Shown here: one piece after another, positions 24,799 to 33,335 of the stretch
Layout of the letters: each line of letters starts with the position of its first letter
How positions within the stretch are numbered: the stretch's first letter is position 1
Assembly: GCA_025149125.1 (NCBI GenBank)
Contig: CP102272.1
Span: forward strand, 1,364,001-1,428,000
Direction: 5' to 3'
Length of the DNA: 64,000 nucleotides
Origin: [Clostridium] asparagiforme DSM 15981
Lineage (GTDB): Bacteria > Bacillota > Clostridia > Lachnospirales > Lachnospiraceae
Position numbers and translations under genes: made by a program
The notes under the pieces: generated by a model
Seen by the model: only the letters and a program-made list of their open reading frames with translations
Database searches by the model: none
Told to the model about the DNA's origin: nothing

Positions 24799-26218
24799 GC
24801 GGATGGAGGAACTGCGGCGACGTCTGGGGGCGATTAAGCAGCGACTGAAGGTGGCCTCTGCCGGTGACAGTTTTAAGTTTCAGCCGTTTTCCCAAAAGCA
24901 GAAACAGATTCTCACATGGTGGGTCCCGACATCGCCGGTCAAGAATTACGACGGGATCATAGCGGACGGAGCGATCCGATCCGGTAAGACGGTGTGCATG
25001 TCACTGTCCTATGTGCTGTGGGCCATGACGACGTTCAACGGCTGCAATTTTGGTATGTGCGGTAAGACCATCGGCAGTTTTCGCCGGAACGTGCTGTTTT
25101 GGCTGAAACAAATGCTAAAGAGCCGTGGGTATAAGGTTGTGGATCACCGTTCGGAAAACATGCTGGAAATCAGCCGCGGGGACGTGCTCAACTACTTCTA
25201 CATTTTCGGCGGGAAGGACGAGAGCAGCCAGGACTTAGTGCAGGGTATTACCCTGGCCGGCGTATTTTTCGACGAGGTCGCGTTAATGCCCGAGTCGTTC
25301 GTGGATCAGGCAACAGGCCGGTGTTCTGTGGACGGGTCCAAGTATTGGTTCAACTGCAACCCGGCCGGCCCGTATCATTGGTTCAAGGCCAACTGGATTG
25401 ACCGGGCGATCGGATACCTGGGGAAAGCTGAGGTCGAACGGCAGAAGAAAGAAGCTGAGGAGAAAAAGCAGGATATCAGCTTTAAGCGTTTGCTGTATGT
25501 CCATTTCACCATGGATGACAACCTGAGCTTGTCTGAGGAGATCAAGGCCAGATATCGCTCCCTGTATACCGGTGTATTTTTCAAGCGTTACATTCTGGGC
25601 CTCTGGGCGATGGCCGAGGGGATCATCTATGACATGTTCGACACTGCGCGGCATGTGATCCGGCTGGCGGCTGTCGAGGATCGGCTGATCCCAGGCGGCC
25701 GATATGTAAGCTGTGACTACGGCACGCAGAACGCCCTCGCATTCCTACTGTGGAACAAGGGGACGGACGGCGTGTGGTACTGCACGCGTGAGTATTACTA
25801 TTCTGGCCGGGACATCGGGAAACAGAAATCCGATTCCCAGTATGCGGACGATTTTGAGAAGTGGTTGGCCGGAACGAGGATCAAGGCGGTGATCATTGAC
25901 CCATCGGCGGCGTCCTTTGCGGTGGAGCTTAACAACCGCGGCTATTCTACCATTAAGGCCGATAACGATGTGGCCGACGGAATACGCCTTGTGGCGACGC
26001 TGTTGAATACTGGGAAGATCGCATTCTCGGAGGGCTGTAAGAACACGATCAAGGAATTTGCGTCTTATGTATGGGACGCGAAGGCAGTGGACCGCGGTGT
26101 GGATGAGCCGCTAAAGCAGCATGACCATGCCATGGACGCTGTTCGGTATTTCTGCTATTCGATTCTGTTCAACCGTGTAGCCCGGATCAAGAAGAAATCC
26201 AAGTATGGGTTCCATTAA
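24791..26218 (+). CDS. terL: Terminase large subunit (PBSX-type)
   Basis: 475 residues from the ATG at 24791, which overlaps terS. Walker A-like GAIRSGKT (60-67), Walker B GVFFDEVALMPESFVDQ, and KYWFNCNPAGPYHWFKANWI, which is diagnostic of the PBSX/SPP1-like group. The C-terminal nuclease has YVSCDYGTQNALAFLLW and ends with a conserved HDHAMDAVRYFCY. It is the ATP-driven packaging motor. Confidence 0.96.
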   Translation: MNERMEELRRRLGAIKQRLKVASAGDSFKFQPFSQKQKQILTWWVPTSPVKNYDGIIADGAIRSGKTVCMSLSYVLWAMTTFNGCNFGMCGKTIGSFRRNVLFWLKQMLKSRGYKVVDHRSENMLEISRGDVLNYFYIFGGKDESSQDLVQGITLAGVFFDEVALMPESFVDQATGRCSVDGSKYWFNCNPAGPYHWFKANWIDRAIGYLGKAEVERQKKEAEEKKQDISFKRLLYVHFTMDDNLSLSEEIKARYRSLYTGVFFKRYILGLWAMAEGIIYDMFDTARHVIRLAAVEDRLIPGGRYVSCDYGTQNALAFLLWNKGTDGVWYCTREYYYSGRDIGKQKSDSQYADDFEKWLAGTRIKAVIIDPSAASFAVELNNRGYSTIKADNDVADGIRLVATLLNTGKIAFSEGCKNTIKEFASYVWDAKAVDRGVDEPLKQHDHAMDAVRYFCYSILFNRVARIKKKSKYGFH

Positions 26219-26248
26219 AGGAGGTGATGAAAAACGTACACATACACA

Positions 26249-27637
26249 ATGCCGCGCGATGATTGGGACGAAACAAATCCCGACAAGCAGGCGATCCTAA
26301 AGATCATCCACAAGCACCAGACGGAGGTCCGGCGGCTTAAAAAGCTGAAGGACTACTATGTGGGCGCACACAAGATTTTGCAGGACGAAGGCCGGGAGAA
26401 TAAGCTGGTGTGCAATCACGCCAAGGATATCAGCGATACGGCTAGCTCCTACTTCATTGGCAACCCAGTGTCCTATAAAGCGGAGCCGGACATCACACCG
26501 TTGACGGACGCGCTGGAGAATGCGGGCGCGGATGAGGCGGACGGGGACAATGGGCTGAACTTATCCATTTACGGCCGCGCCTATGAGTACGTCTACCCGG
26601 AGGAGGGAAGCACGGCTCTGGTAATCAAAACATTGGAGCCAGAGAACACCATAAAGGTATACGACGACACAATCGAGCAGCGGGAGCTGTTCGACATCTA
26701 CTATTATCCAAAAAAGGATGATAGCGACAAACGGCCTACTGTCTATATGGCGACGATCCTGACGCGGCATTATCGGTACGAAATGCGGATACTGGATACC
26801 AGCGGCCCACAGGAACCAGTGCCGCCGGGAGTGCCGCACAACTTTGAGGAATCCCCGATCATTGAGTACCAGAACAACAAGCTGGCTATGGGGGATTTTG
26901 AGCTGCAAATCCCGCTGATCGACGCCTATAACGCGTTGATGTCGGACCGGATCACAGACAAGGAACAGTTTATCGACGCGATCCTGGCCCTATACGGGTT
27001 CATGCTATCGGATGACGACGCTGTGGACGAGGACGGAAGAACAGTGGCGCAAAAGCTGAAAGAAGATAGAATTGTGGACGGTCTACCCAAGGACGCAAGG
27101 GCGGAATATCTCACCCGGACATTTGACGAGGCGGGCGTGGAGCTGCTGCGCAAAGCGATTGAACAGGACATCCACAAGTTTTCGCACATCCCCTGTATGA
27201 CAGATGAAGCCTTTGCGGGTAACGTGTCCGGCGTGGCGATGGAGTTTAAGTTGCTGGGGATGGAGAACATCACCAAGATCAAGACCCGCTACTACAAAAA
27301 GGGGCTGCGCAAGCGGCTCCGGTTGTTTGCGTATTGGCTCCAAAAGAGCCGATCAATCACCGTGGATGTCACCGGGATAACGCCGACGTTCACGCGGGCG
27401 CTTCCCAAAAATCTGCTGGAGATCAGCCAGATCATTGCCAACCTTTGGGGCAAGGTCAGCAAAAAGACGCTGCTGTCGCAGGTCCCGTTTGTGGATAACG
27501 TTGAGGACGAGGTGGCGGCGGTGGAAAAGGAGGCGGAGGAGGCCGCCAAACAGCAACAGGCCATGTTCGGGCTGGGAAGCAACAGCCCGCCGCCAGATGA
27601 TGAGTATAGCCCAAAATCGGGTAATGTAGATGAGTAG
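26249..27637 (+). CDS. Portal protein, SPP1 gp6 family
   Basis: 462 residues, typical for SPP1-like portals. Family features: LKDYYVGAHKIL, NKLVCNHAKDISDTASSYFI, GNPVSYK, and an acidic C-terminus. It forms the dodecameric DNA gate. The start is uncertain: the AGGAGGTG site is 20 bases from the ATG at 26249, while an ATG beside it (26224) is out of frame by one base in a run of five A. One fewer A would give an N-terminus MKTYTYTMPRDDWDE. Confidence 0.95.
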   Translation: MPRDDWDETNPDKQAILKIIHKHQTEVRRLKKLKDYYVGAHKILQDEGRENKLVCNHAKDISDTASSYFIGNPVSYKAEPDITPLTDALENAGADEADGDNGLNLSIYGRAYEYVYPEEGSTALVIKTLEPENTIKVYDDTIEQRELFDIYYYPKKDDSDKRPTVYMATILTRHYRYEMRILDTSGPQEPVPPGVPHNFEESPIIEYQNNKLAMGDFELQIPLIDAYNALMSDRITDKEQFIDAILALYGFMLSDDDAVDEDGRTVAQKLKEDRIVDGLPKDARAEYLTRTFDEAGVELLRKAIEQDIHKFSHIPCMTDEAFAGNVSGVAMEFKLLGMENITKIKTRYYKKGLRKRLRLFAYWLQKSRSITVDVTGITPTFTRALPKNLLEISQIIANLWGKVSKKTLLSQVPFVDNVEDEVAAVEKEAEEAAKQQQAMFGLGSNSPPPDDEYSPKSGNVDE

Positions 27638-28664
27638 CGCCACATACTGGGAACGCCGGAAAGCGCAGCGAATGTTTGAATACATGCAATCCGCGGAGGA
27701 CACGGCGGACGAGATCGCGCAGCTATACTACAAGGCGTCCGGCTACCTTACCCACCAATCGAATGAGATTTTTGAGAAGTTCCTGGCGAAGCATGGCTTG
27801 TCCGTGACTGACGCCTATCGGCTCCTGAATACGCTACAGGATCGTGGATCGTTGGATGAGCTGAAAATGGTTCTGGCTGTAACCAAGGATAGACAGGCGC
27901 ACGCGGATCTGTTGGCAGAGCTGGAGGCCCCAGCGTACCAAGCGCGGTTGGAACGGCTAAAACAGCTACAGAACGAGCTTGATCGGACCATGGTCACGAT
28001 ATACGGGCAGGAAAAGGCTAGAAACGCCACACATTACGTGGATCTGGGGCGGGAGGCTTACTACAAGTCCATGTTCGACATTCAGCAGCGAGCGGGCGTG
28101 GCATTTGATTTTACGGGTGTAGACCGGGAGCTGATCGACCGGGTGATGAACAGTAAGTGGTCGGGGATCAATTACAGCAACCGGATCTGGAACAATACGC
28201 AAGCACTGGCCCGGGACCTGAAAGAGGATCTGCTAATCAACCTTGTAACTGGCCGGACAGAGCGCGAAGTCGCGGAGGCGATTGCCAATAAGTTCGGTCA
28301 GGGTGCCAGTAATGCCCGCCGGCTGGTCAGAACTGAATCCTGCTACCTGGCGAATCAGATGGAAATGCAGAGCTATGAGGCCGCAGGAATCGAAACATAC
28401 ATCTATGTGGCGACGCTGGACCTGCGCACATCGGAGGTGTGCCGGGAACTGGACGGGAAGCGTTTTCCGGTATCCAAGCAGGAACCGGGGAAGAATTGTC
28501 CGCCCATGCACCCATGGTGCAGATCCACAACGATATGCGACATTTCCCCGGAGGAACTGGCCCAGATGAAACGGCGGGCCAGGGACCCGAACACCGGGAA
28601 AACCTACACTGTGCCGGCCGATATGACTTATGAACAATGGCACGAAAAATATGCTCCGAAATGA
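27630..28664 (+). CDS. Minor head protein, SPP1 gp7 family
   Basis: 344 residues, overlapping the portal gene by eight bases. The C-terminal head-morphogenesis domain shows VATLDLRTSEVCRELDGKRF and CPPMHPWCRSTTI, a Cys/His set that probably binds a metal. gp7-type proteins associate with the portal and affect DNA ejection. A paralogous C-terminal domain recurs in the moron at 36420. Confidence 0.93.
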   Translation: MSSATYWERRKAQRMFEYMQSAEDTADEIAQLYYKASGYLTHQSNEIFEKFLAKHGLSVTDAYRLLNTLQDRGSLDELKMVLAVTKDRQAHADLLAELEAPAYQARLERLKQLQNELDRTMVTIYGQEKARNATHYVDLGREAYYKSMFDIQQRAGVAFDFTGVDRELIDRVMNSKWSGINYSNRIWNNTQALARDLKEDLLINLVTGRTEREVAEAIANKFGQGASNARRLVRTESCYLANQMEMQSYEAAGIETYIYVATLDLRTSEVCRELDGKRFPVSKQEPGKNCPPMHPWCRSTTICDISPEELAQMKRRARDPNTGKTYTVPADMTYEQWHEKYAPK

Positions 28665-28719
28665 GGGTAATCTACAGCAACGGCCTGGGCGTTGAACGGG
28701 CTGGGGCGGAAAGGAAAAT

Positions 28720-29406
28720 ATGTGTAAAAGATTTTATCGGGGAGCAAGGCTCCCTTTTACTTTGCAGTTTTTCGCCGAAGGTGGGGACACTGCTGGGGCC
28801 GAGGGAGGCAACGGCGGCGGAACGGAGACGAGTGGAGACGAAACTAACACCGGCGAAGAAGAGAAGCCCAAAACCCTTGACGACCTGCTGAAAGATGGAA
28901 CATATCAGGCAGAGTTTGACCGCCGTATGCAGAAGGGAATCGAGACGGCACTGGAGAAGCAGCGGTCAAAATACGAGGCCCTGATGGACGACAAGCTTTC
29001 CGAGGCGGAGAAACTCGCCAAAATGACCAAGGAAGAAAAAGCCGAGTACCAGAGCCGCAAGCGTGAGAGAGAGCTGGCGGACCGCGAGGCAGCGATCACC
29101 CGGCGGGAACTGATGGCCGAGGCCAAAAATACCCTGGCGGAAAAGAAAATGCCTGTGAAGCTGGCGGAGCTGCTGGTGTACACAGACGCGGACGCCTGCA
29201 AAAAGTCCATGGAGGCGCTGGAAGCCGCTTGGCAGGAAGCCGTAGAGGCGGGAGTGCAGGAGCAGTTAAAAGGCGGGACGCCGATGAAAAAAGCACCGGA
29301 CACTCCCGCAGTGACCAAGGAGCAGTTCGCGAAAATGGGGTACATGGAGCGGCTGAAACTTAAAGCAGAAACACCGGAGTTGTATAAGCAGCTCACCGGA
29401 AAATAA
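28720..29406 (+). CDS. Capsid scaffold protein (DUF4355-like)
   Basis: 228 residues; AAAGGAA upstream. The low-complexity Gly/Glu-rich N-terminus and long charged helix (about 75-140, EKLAKMTKEEKAEYQSRKRE) are typical of scaffolds, which guide procapsid assembly and are then lost. It sits in the canonical position between minor head and major capsid genes. Confidence 0.88.
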   Translation: MCKRFYRGARLPFTLQFFAEGGDTAGAEGGNGGGTETSGDETNTGEEEKPKTLDDLLKDGTYQAEFDRRMQKGIETALEKQRSKYEALMDDKLSEAEKLAKMTKEEKAEYQSRKRERELADREAAITRRELMAEAKNTLAEKKMPVKLAELLVYTDADACKKSMEALEAAWQEAVEAGVQEQLKGGTPMKKAPDTPAVTKEQFAKMGYMERLKLKAETPELYKQLTGK

Positions 29407-29425
29407 AGAAAAGGAGAAATAACGA

Positions 29426-30466
29426 ATGGCAGGAACAATTTTTGGAATCCCGTTTGACGACGAGATTTTCATGAACATGTGGAACGAGGAGCCAGACCCG
29501 GAGCTGTTGGCAATGCTCAATTCTGGTGCCGTGGTGGATGACGCAATGATCGCTGAAATGATTCAGGGACAGGGCAATTTCTATACCATCCCGTTTTTCA
29601 ACATTTTGGATGGAGATGATCAGAACTACGACGGACAGACTGACATTACCGTATCCGAGGTTGGAGGCGGAACCCAGAGCGGAATCGTGTATGGCCGTGC
29701 AAAAGGATTTTTCGCCCGTAATTTTGCGGCGGAGCTGTCCGGCGCTGACCCGATGGGGCACATATCGTCCAGTGTGGCGAAGTATTGGCAGAAGCGCAGA
29801 AAAATGCGCTTGATTAAGCTGTTGAGTGCAATTTTTGGGATTACCGGGTCCTCTGGCCGTGCAAAGACCTGGGCGGAGACGCATAGTCTGGACGTGTCCT
29901 CTGACAGTGCGACTCCTCGTAAGATTGTCGAGACGGACATGAACGATCTTGCGACCGAGGCGTGTGGAGACAACAAGGACCGTTTCGGGCTGGCAATTAT
30001 GCATTCGAAAGTCGCAACAACATTGGAGAATCTGAAACTGTTGAATTACTGGACGCAGACTGACGCGGACGGTATCGAAAGGCCGTTAAAGCTTGCTTCT
30101 GTGAATGGTTACACTGCGATCATTGACGACGGTGTTCCCTGTGAGCCGGTAGGAGGATCGGGCGATAACAAGGATCTTATGAGATACACCACCTATTTGC
30201 TGGGAGAAGGATCTATTCGTACCGCAAAAGGCCGCGTGGACGTTCCGGTAGAGACGAACCGCGACGCAAAGAAGAACGGCGGCCAGGATGAGCTGATCAC
30301 CAGAATCCGCGAAACGATCCATCCGAACGGGTTCAGCTTTACGATCCCGAAATCCGGTGTGTGGACCGAGTCCCCGACGGATGAGCAGTTGTTTGCAACC
30401 GCCAACTGGAGCATTAAGTTTGACCCCAAGGCGATCCCGATTGCCCGCCTGATCACCAACGGTTAA
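29426..30466 (+). CDS. Major capsid protein
   Basis: 346 residues; AAGGAG upstream. The N-terminus FDDEIFMNMWNEEPDPELLA and the body GNFYTIPFFNIL, TDITVSEVGGGTQSGIVYGR fit HK97-fold capsid proteins of the SPP1-like/phage coat group. Position right after the scaffold and length support the call. Confidence 0.92.
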   Translation: MAGTIFGIPFDDEIFMNMWNEEPDPELLAMLNSGAVVDDAMIAEMIQGQGNFYTIPFFNILDGDDQNYDGQTDITVSEVGGGTQSGIVYGRAKGFFARNFAAELSGADPMGHISSSVAKYWQKRRKMRLIKLLSAIFGITGSSGRAKTWAETHSLDVSSDSATPRKIVETDMNDLATEACGDNKDRFGLAIMHSKVATTLENLKLLNYWTQTDADGIERPLKLASVNGYTAIIDDGVPCEPVGGSGDNKDLMRYTTYLLGEGSIRTAKGRVDVPVETNRDAKKNGGQDELITRIRETIHPNGFSFTIPKSGVWTESPTDEQLFATANWSIKFDPKAIPIARLITNG

Positions 30467-30470
30467 GGCT

Positions 30471-30830
30471 ATGACAGACGTCGAAAAGTTGAAATTGTTG
30501 ACCGGGGAGAGCGATGACAAGTTGCTCTCCCTGCTGTTGGAGGACGCGACGGAATTTGTGCTGGCCTACACCGGCCGGTCCCAAATCGTGACCGGTATGG
30601 AAAAGACGGTACGGGACCTGGCTGTGATTGCACTGAACCGGATGGGGACAGAGGGCGAGAGCAGCCGCAGCGCCGCCGGAGAATCGTACAGTTTTGAGGG
30701 CGTGCCGAAACAGGTGTACGACGTCCTGGACCGGTTCCGGCTGGCACGGGTGGGAGGTAAAATCTATGAGGCAAAAACGGAGCAGGTTGCGGAAGTATTA
30801 CCACCGGGGAGCGATCCCCAAAAAGGATAA
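30471..30830 (+). CDS. Head-tail connector (gp6/gp15-like adaptor)
   Basis: 119 residues, four bases after the capsid gene. The helical N-terminus MTDVEKLKLLTGESDDKLLS with AVIALNRMGTEGESS matches phage gp6/gp15-like adaptor proteins, which dock on the portal. It overlaps the next gene by 65 bases, which is long but supported by a good ribosome site. Confidence 0.85.
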   Translation: MTDVEKLKLLTGESDDKLLSLLLEDATEFVLAYTGRSQIVTGMEKTVRDLAVIALNRMGTEGESSRSAAGESYSFEGVPKQVYDVLDRFRLARVGGKIYEAKTEQVAEVLPPGSDPQKG

Positions 30831-31140
30831 TGAGGGCAGCAGCTATATCGAATATGACGATCCGGTAGCATTCACGGCTGAGGAGTGGGCTGCGGGCGGG
30901 AAACTGCAAGCGGAAATGTACGGCCAGCGACTTCCCAATATCCGAAATCTTAGGGTAACAGGGGATTACTGCGAGGTGTTTTTCAGCGGTAAGTCCCAAG
31001 GATATCAGATAGAGAATGGTCCATTCTTCCAGGCGGGTGACGGTGTATGTCTGTACGTTGGGCCGGAGGATGAGCCGGATTACAAGATCGTTGCGGTATA
31101 TCCCTACCGGTTGCTGACGTTGGAGGTGGAACACGTATGA
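30766..31140 (+). CDS. Head closure / connector protein
   Basis: 124 residues from the ATG at 30766 with GGGAGG upstream, inside the previous gene's frame. The basic N-terminus (MRQKRSRLRKYYHRGAIPKK) and beta-rich body are as in stopper/head-closure proteins encoded at this position. It overlaps the next gene by four bases. The assignment rests mainly on position. Confidence 0.7.
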   Translation: MRQKRSRLRKYYHRGAIPKKDNEGSSYIEYDDPVAFTAEEWAAGGKLQAEMYGQRLPNIRNLRVTGDYCEVFFSGKSQGYQIENGPFFQAGDGVCLYVGPEDEPDYKIVAVYPYRLLTLEVEHV

Positions 31141-31658
31141 TCCACGGGAGTGAGGAACTGGAACGGAAGCTTGAAGCGTTGGAAGGGATTGCGGACCAGC
31201 ACATGGAGCGGCTGGTCAGGAACCAGATCAAGCGGATTCAGGCCGAGGCCAAGCTGCTGTGCCCGGTTGAGGGCGGAGAGCTGCGAGACAGTATCCGCAC
31301 GATGGTGGAGAGGGACGGCGATGTGATCGTTGGAGCCGCTTACACCAACAAGGCGTATGCGGGATATGTGGAGATGGGAACCGGTCCTAAGGGAGAGGCG
31401 AATCACTCGGGGATATCCCCGGTGGTGAATCCATCCTACACGCAAAATCCATGGTGGATACACGAAAGCCAGATCGACAAGGGACTGGCGGAGCGATACC
31501 ACTGGTTCTACATCGAAACGGAGGACGGCAGATTCTACCAATGCACCGGCCAGCCGGCGCAACCCTTCATGTATCCGGCCCTCAAAAACAATGAGGATCG
31601 GGTGGTGACGAATATGGAAAATGCCCTCAAACGGGAGTTAAGGAAGGTGTGCAGATGA
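31137..31658 (+). CDS. HK97 gp10-family neck/tail protein
   Basis: 173 residues. The N-terminus LERKLEALEGIADQHMERL and motif CPVEGGELRDSIRTMVERDG with YAGYVEMGTGP are the HK97 gp10 signature; AQPFMYPALKNNEDRV near the C-terminus is also conserved. An extra central insertion (about 90-130) makes it longer than the usual 130-150 residues. It takes part in head-tail joining. Confidence 0.9.
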   Translation: MIHGSEELERKLEALEGIADQHMERLVRNQIKRIQAEAKLLCPVEGGELRDSIRTMVERDGDVIVGAAYTNKAYAGYVEMGTGPKGEANHSGISPVVNPSYTQNPWWIHESQIDKGLAERYHWFYIETEDGRFYQCTGQPAQPFMYPALKNNEDRVVTNMENALKRELRKVCR

Positions 31659-32014
31659 TTAATGTTAAGGACGAGGTGTACAAGGCCCTGCTAAAAGTGA
31701 CGGACAATGTGACGGACTGTTATCCGAAGGACTGGGCGAAGGAACTGGCGATCCAGTATATGGAAGAGGACAACAAGGTTGTGGAGTACACAGACATGAA
31801 AGAACAGAAAGCCTATGTCAGATACCGCATTGATATCTTTCATAGCCTGAGCACATCCGCCGCCGCTGTAGCTGTAGACGCTGCGGTATCTGCCCTGGGC
31901 CTACTGCGGACGCTGTGTCAGGACGTGGATGACCCGACCGGAAGGAAGCACAAGTTAATGCGGTATGAAATGGTAATCGATGTGGAGACGGGAAACGTCT
32001 ATCACGACGCGTAA
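31655..32014 (+). CDS. Tail completion / terminator protein
   Basis: 119 residues from the ATG at 31655 (AAGGAAGG upstream, overlapping the gp10 gene by four bases). The alpha/beta pattern MINVKDEVYKALLKVTDNVT and YVRYRIDIFHSLSTSAAAVA is that of gp17/gpU-like tail terminators. Function follows from family pattern and position. Confidence 0.75.
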   Translation: MINVKDEVYKALLKVTDNVTDCYPKDWAKELAIQYMEEDNKVVEYTDMKEQKAYVRYRIDIFHSLSTSAAAVAVDAAVSALGLLRTLCQDVDDPTGRKHKLMRYEMVIDVETGNVYHDA

Positions 32015-32029
32015 GAAAGGAGAAAATGA

Positions 32030-32443
32030 ATGTTAGCAAATGGCGCAAAGCTGGGCTATAAGAAGTCTGGGGCGTCCTCTTTTACGGACCTTCCCGGGCT
32101 GAAAGAGATCCCTGAAATGGGTATTGAACCGGAAAAAGTAGAGAACACCTGCCTGACGGATAAGAACAAACAGTATGAAAATGGAATCGGGGACCCTGGT
32201 GATCTGGTATATAAATTCCGGTACGAAAATACCAAAGAGGATAGCCCGTATAGAGTTATGCGGAAAGCCCAGGATTCCGGAGAAGTATTGGATTTTCAGG
32301 AAACCTTGATCGATGGGACAACGACCGAATTTTCAGGTCAGGTGTCCGTAAAACGTACCGGGGGCGGCGTTAATGGCGTGGTTGAATTTAATCTTTCTGT
32401 CGCCTTACAGAGTGAGCTTGCGGTGAACGACCCCACAGTATAA
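32030..32443 (+). CDS. Major tail protein
   Basis: 137 residues; AAGGAG upstream. The beta-rich sequence GAKLGYKKSGASSFTDLPGL and YENGIGDPGDLVYKFRY fits short phi13-type major tail tube proteins. It is followed directly by the tail assembly chaperones and tape measure, the conserved order of siphophages. Confidence 0.85.
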   Translation: MLANGAKLGYKKSGASSFTDLPGLKEIPEMGIEPEKVENTCLTDKNKQYENGIGDPGDLVYKFRYENTKEDSPYRVMRKAQDSGEVLDFQETLIDGTTTEFSGQVSVKRTGGGVNGVVEFNLSVALQSELAVNDPTV

Positions 32444-32457
32444 GGAGGATATGTTAA

Positions 32458-32910
32458 ATGGAAAAACTGTATGGACTGGACGAAGAGAACGAGCAGATGG
32501 ACCATGACGAGATGGACGTTGCAGATGATCCCAAACCGAAGCGGAGACCGTTCGCCTACTGGAAAGTGGGAAACAAGGAGTACAAGCTGAAACTGACTAC
32601 CGCGCAGATCGGGAAGCTGGAGGACAAATACCGCCGGAACCTGTTATCCCTGCTGTTGCTGGGCGGAGAAATTCCTCCCTTGAGCATTATGCTTACCGTG
32701 ATTCAGGCGGCCGCCGCACCGTGGAACAGCAACGTCAAGTATAAGCACATCGAGGCCGCGTTTGACCGCTACACGGAGGACGGCGGGACCCAGCTCACCC
32801 TCTTCACTGATGTGATTGTTGACGGCATTATGACGGTGAGCGGTTTTTTTACGCCGGATCAGCAGGAGGAGATGGGAGAGAAAGTGAAGGACATCAAAGC
32901 GAATATGTAA
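32458..32910 (+). CDS. Tail assembly chaperone (first ORF)
   Basis: 150 residues; AAGGAGG upstream. Motif NKEYKLKLTTAQIGKLEDKY and VIQAAAAPWNSNVKYKHIEA fit DUF6096-like tail assembly chaperones. Its TAA overlaps the next ATG (TAATG). In many siphophages the two ORFs are joined by a programmed frameshift; I see no clear slippery heptamer, so reinitiation is more likely. Confidence 0.82.
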   Translation: MEKLYGLDEENEQMDHDEMDVADDPKPKRRPFAYWKVGNKEYKLKLTTAQIGKLEDKYRRNLLSLLLLGGEIPPLSIMLTVIQAAAAPWNSNVKYKHIEAAFDRYTEDGGTQLTLFTDVIVDGIMTVSGFFTPDQQEEMGEKVKDIKANM

Positions 32911-33302
32911 TGATGTCTGACCTGATCGCGGACATGTATCCGGCAGCGCTGGACTGTGGTATTCCGCCGGAGGAATTTTGGTCTTACTCGCTTGCGGAGA
33001 TCAGGGATCGGATTGAGTCGTACGAACGGACACGACGTCGTGAGGAAAAGCAAAGAATATTGTATATCAATGATTTGGCTGGGCTGATTGGGTTGTACAT
33101 GCAGCGGTTATTCGACAAGGACGTGCCGATTCCGCAGCCCTGGGAACAACACCCTGCCCTATTCCAGGCTGAAAAGGCTCGGTATGAGGAGACACATAGG
33201 GCCGAAATGCTGGAAAAAGCACGGAACAGCCGGAAAGAATATGCGCAGCGCTACAACGAAATGCGCCGGAGGCGGGCCTCAATTAGGGCGGAAAGGTGGT
33301 GA
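32910..33302 (+). CDS. Tail assembly chaperone (second ORF)
   Basis: 130 residues. The N-terminal region DCGIPPEEFWSYSLAEIRDR is the typical motif of the second tail chaperone; the C-terminus is a charged helix rich in Arg. It binds the tape measure before tube polymerisation. It starts by stop-start overlap with the first chaperone, and its frame is the same as that of the tape measure gene, separated by one TGA (33300-33302). Confidence 0.8.
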   Translation: MMSDLIADMYPAALDCGIPPEEFWSYSLAEIRDRIESYERTRRREEKQRILYINDLAGLIGLYMQRLFDKDVPIPQPWEQHPALFQAEKARYEETHRAEMLEKARNSRKEYAQRYNEMRRRRASIRAERW

Positions 33303-33335
33303 AAAACAACGGGTACAGGAATAACGCTTGAAAAA

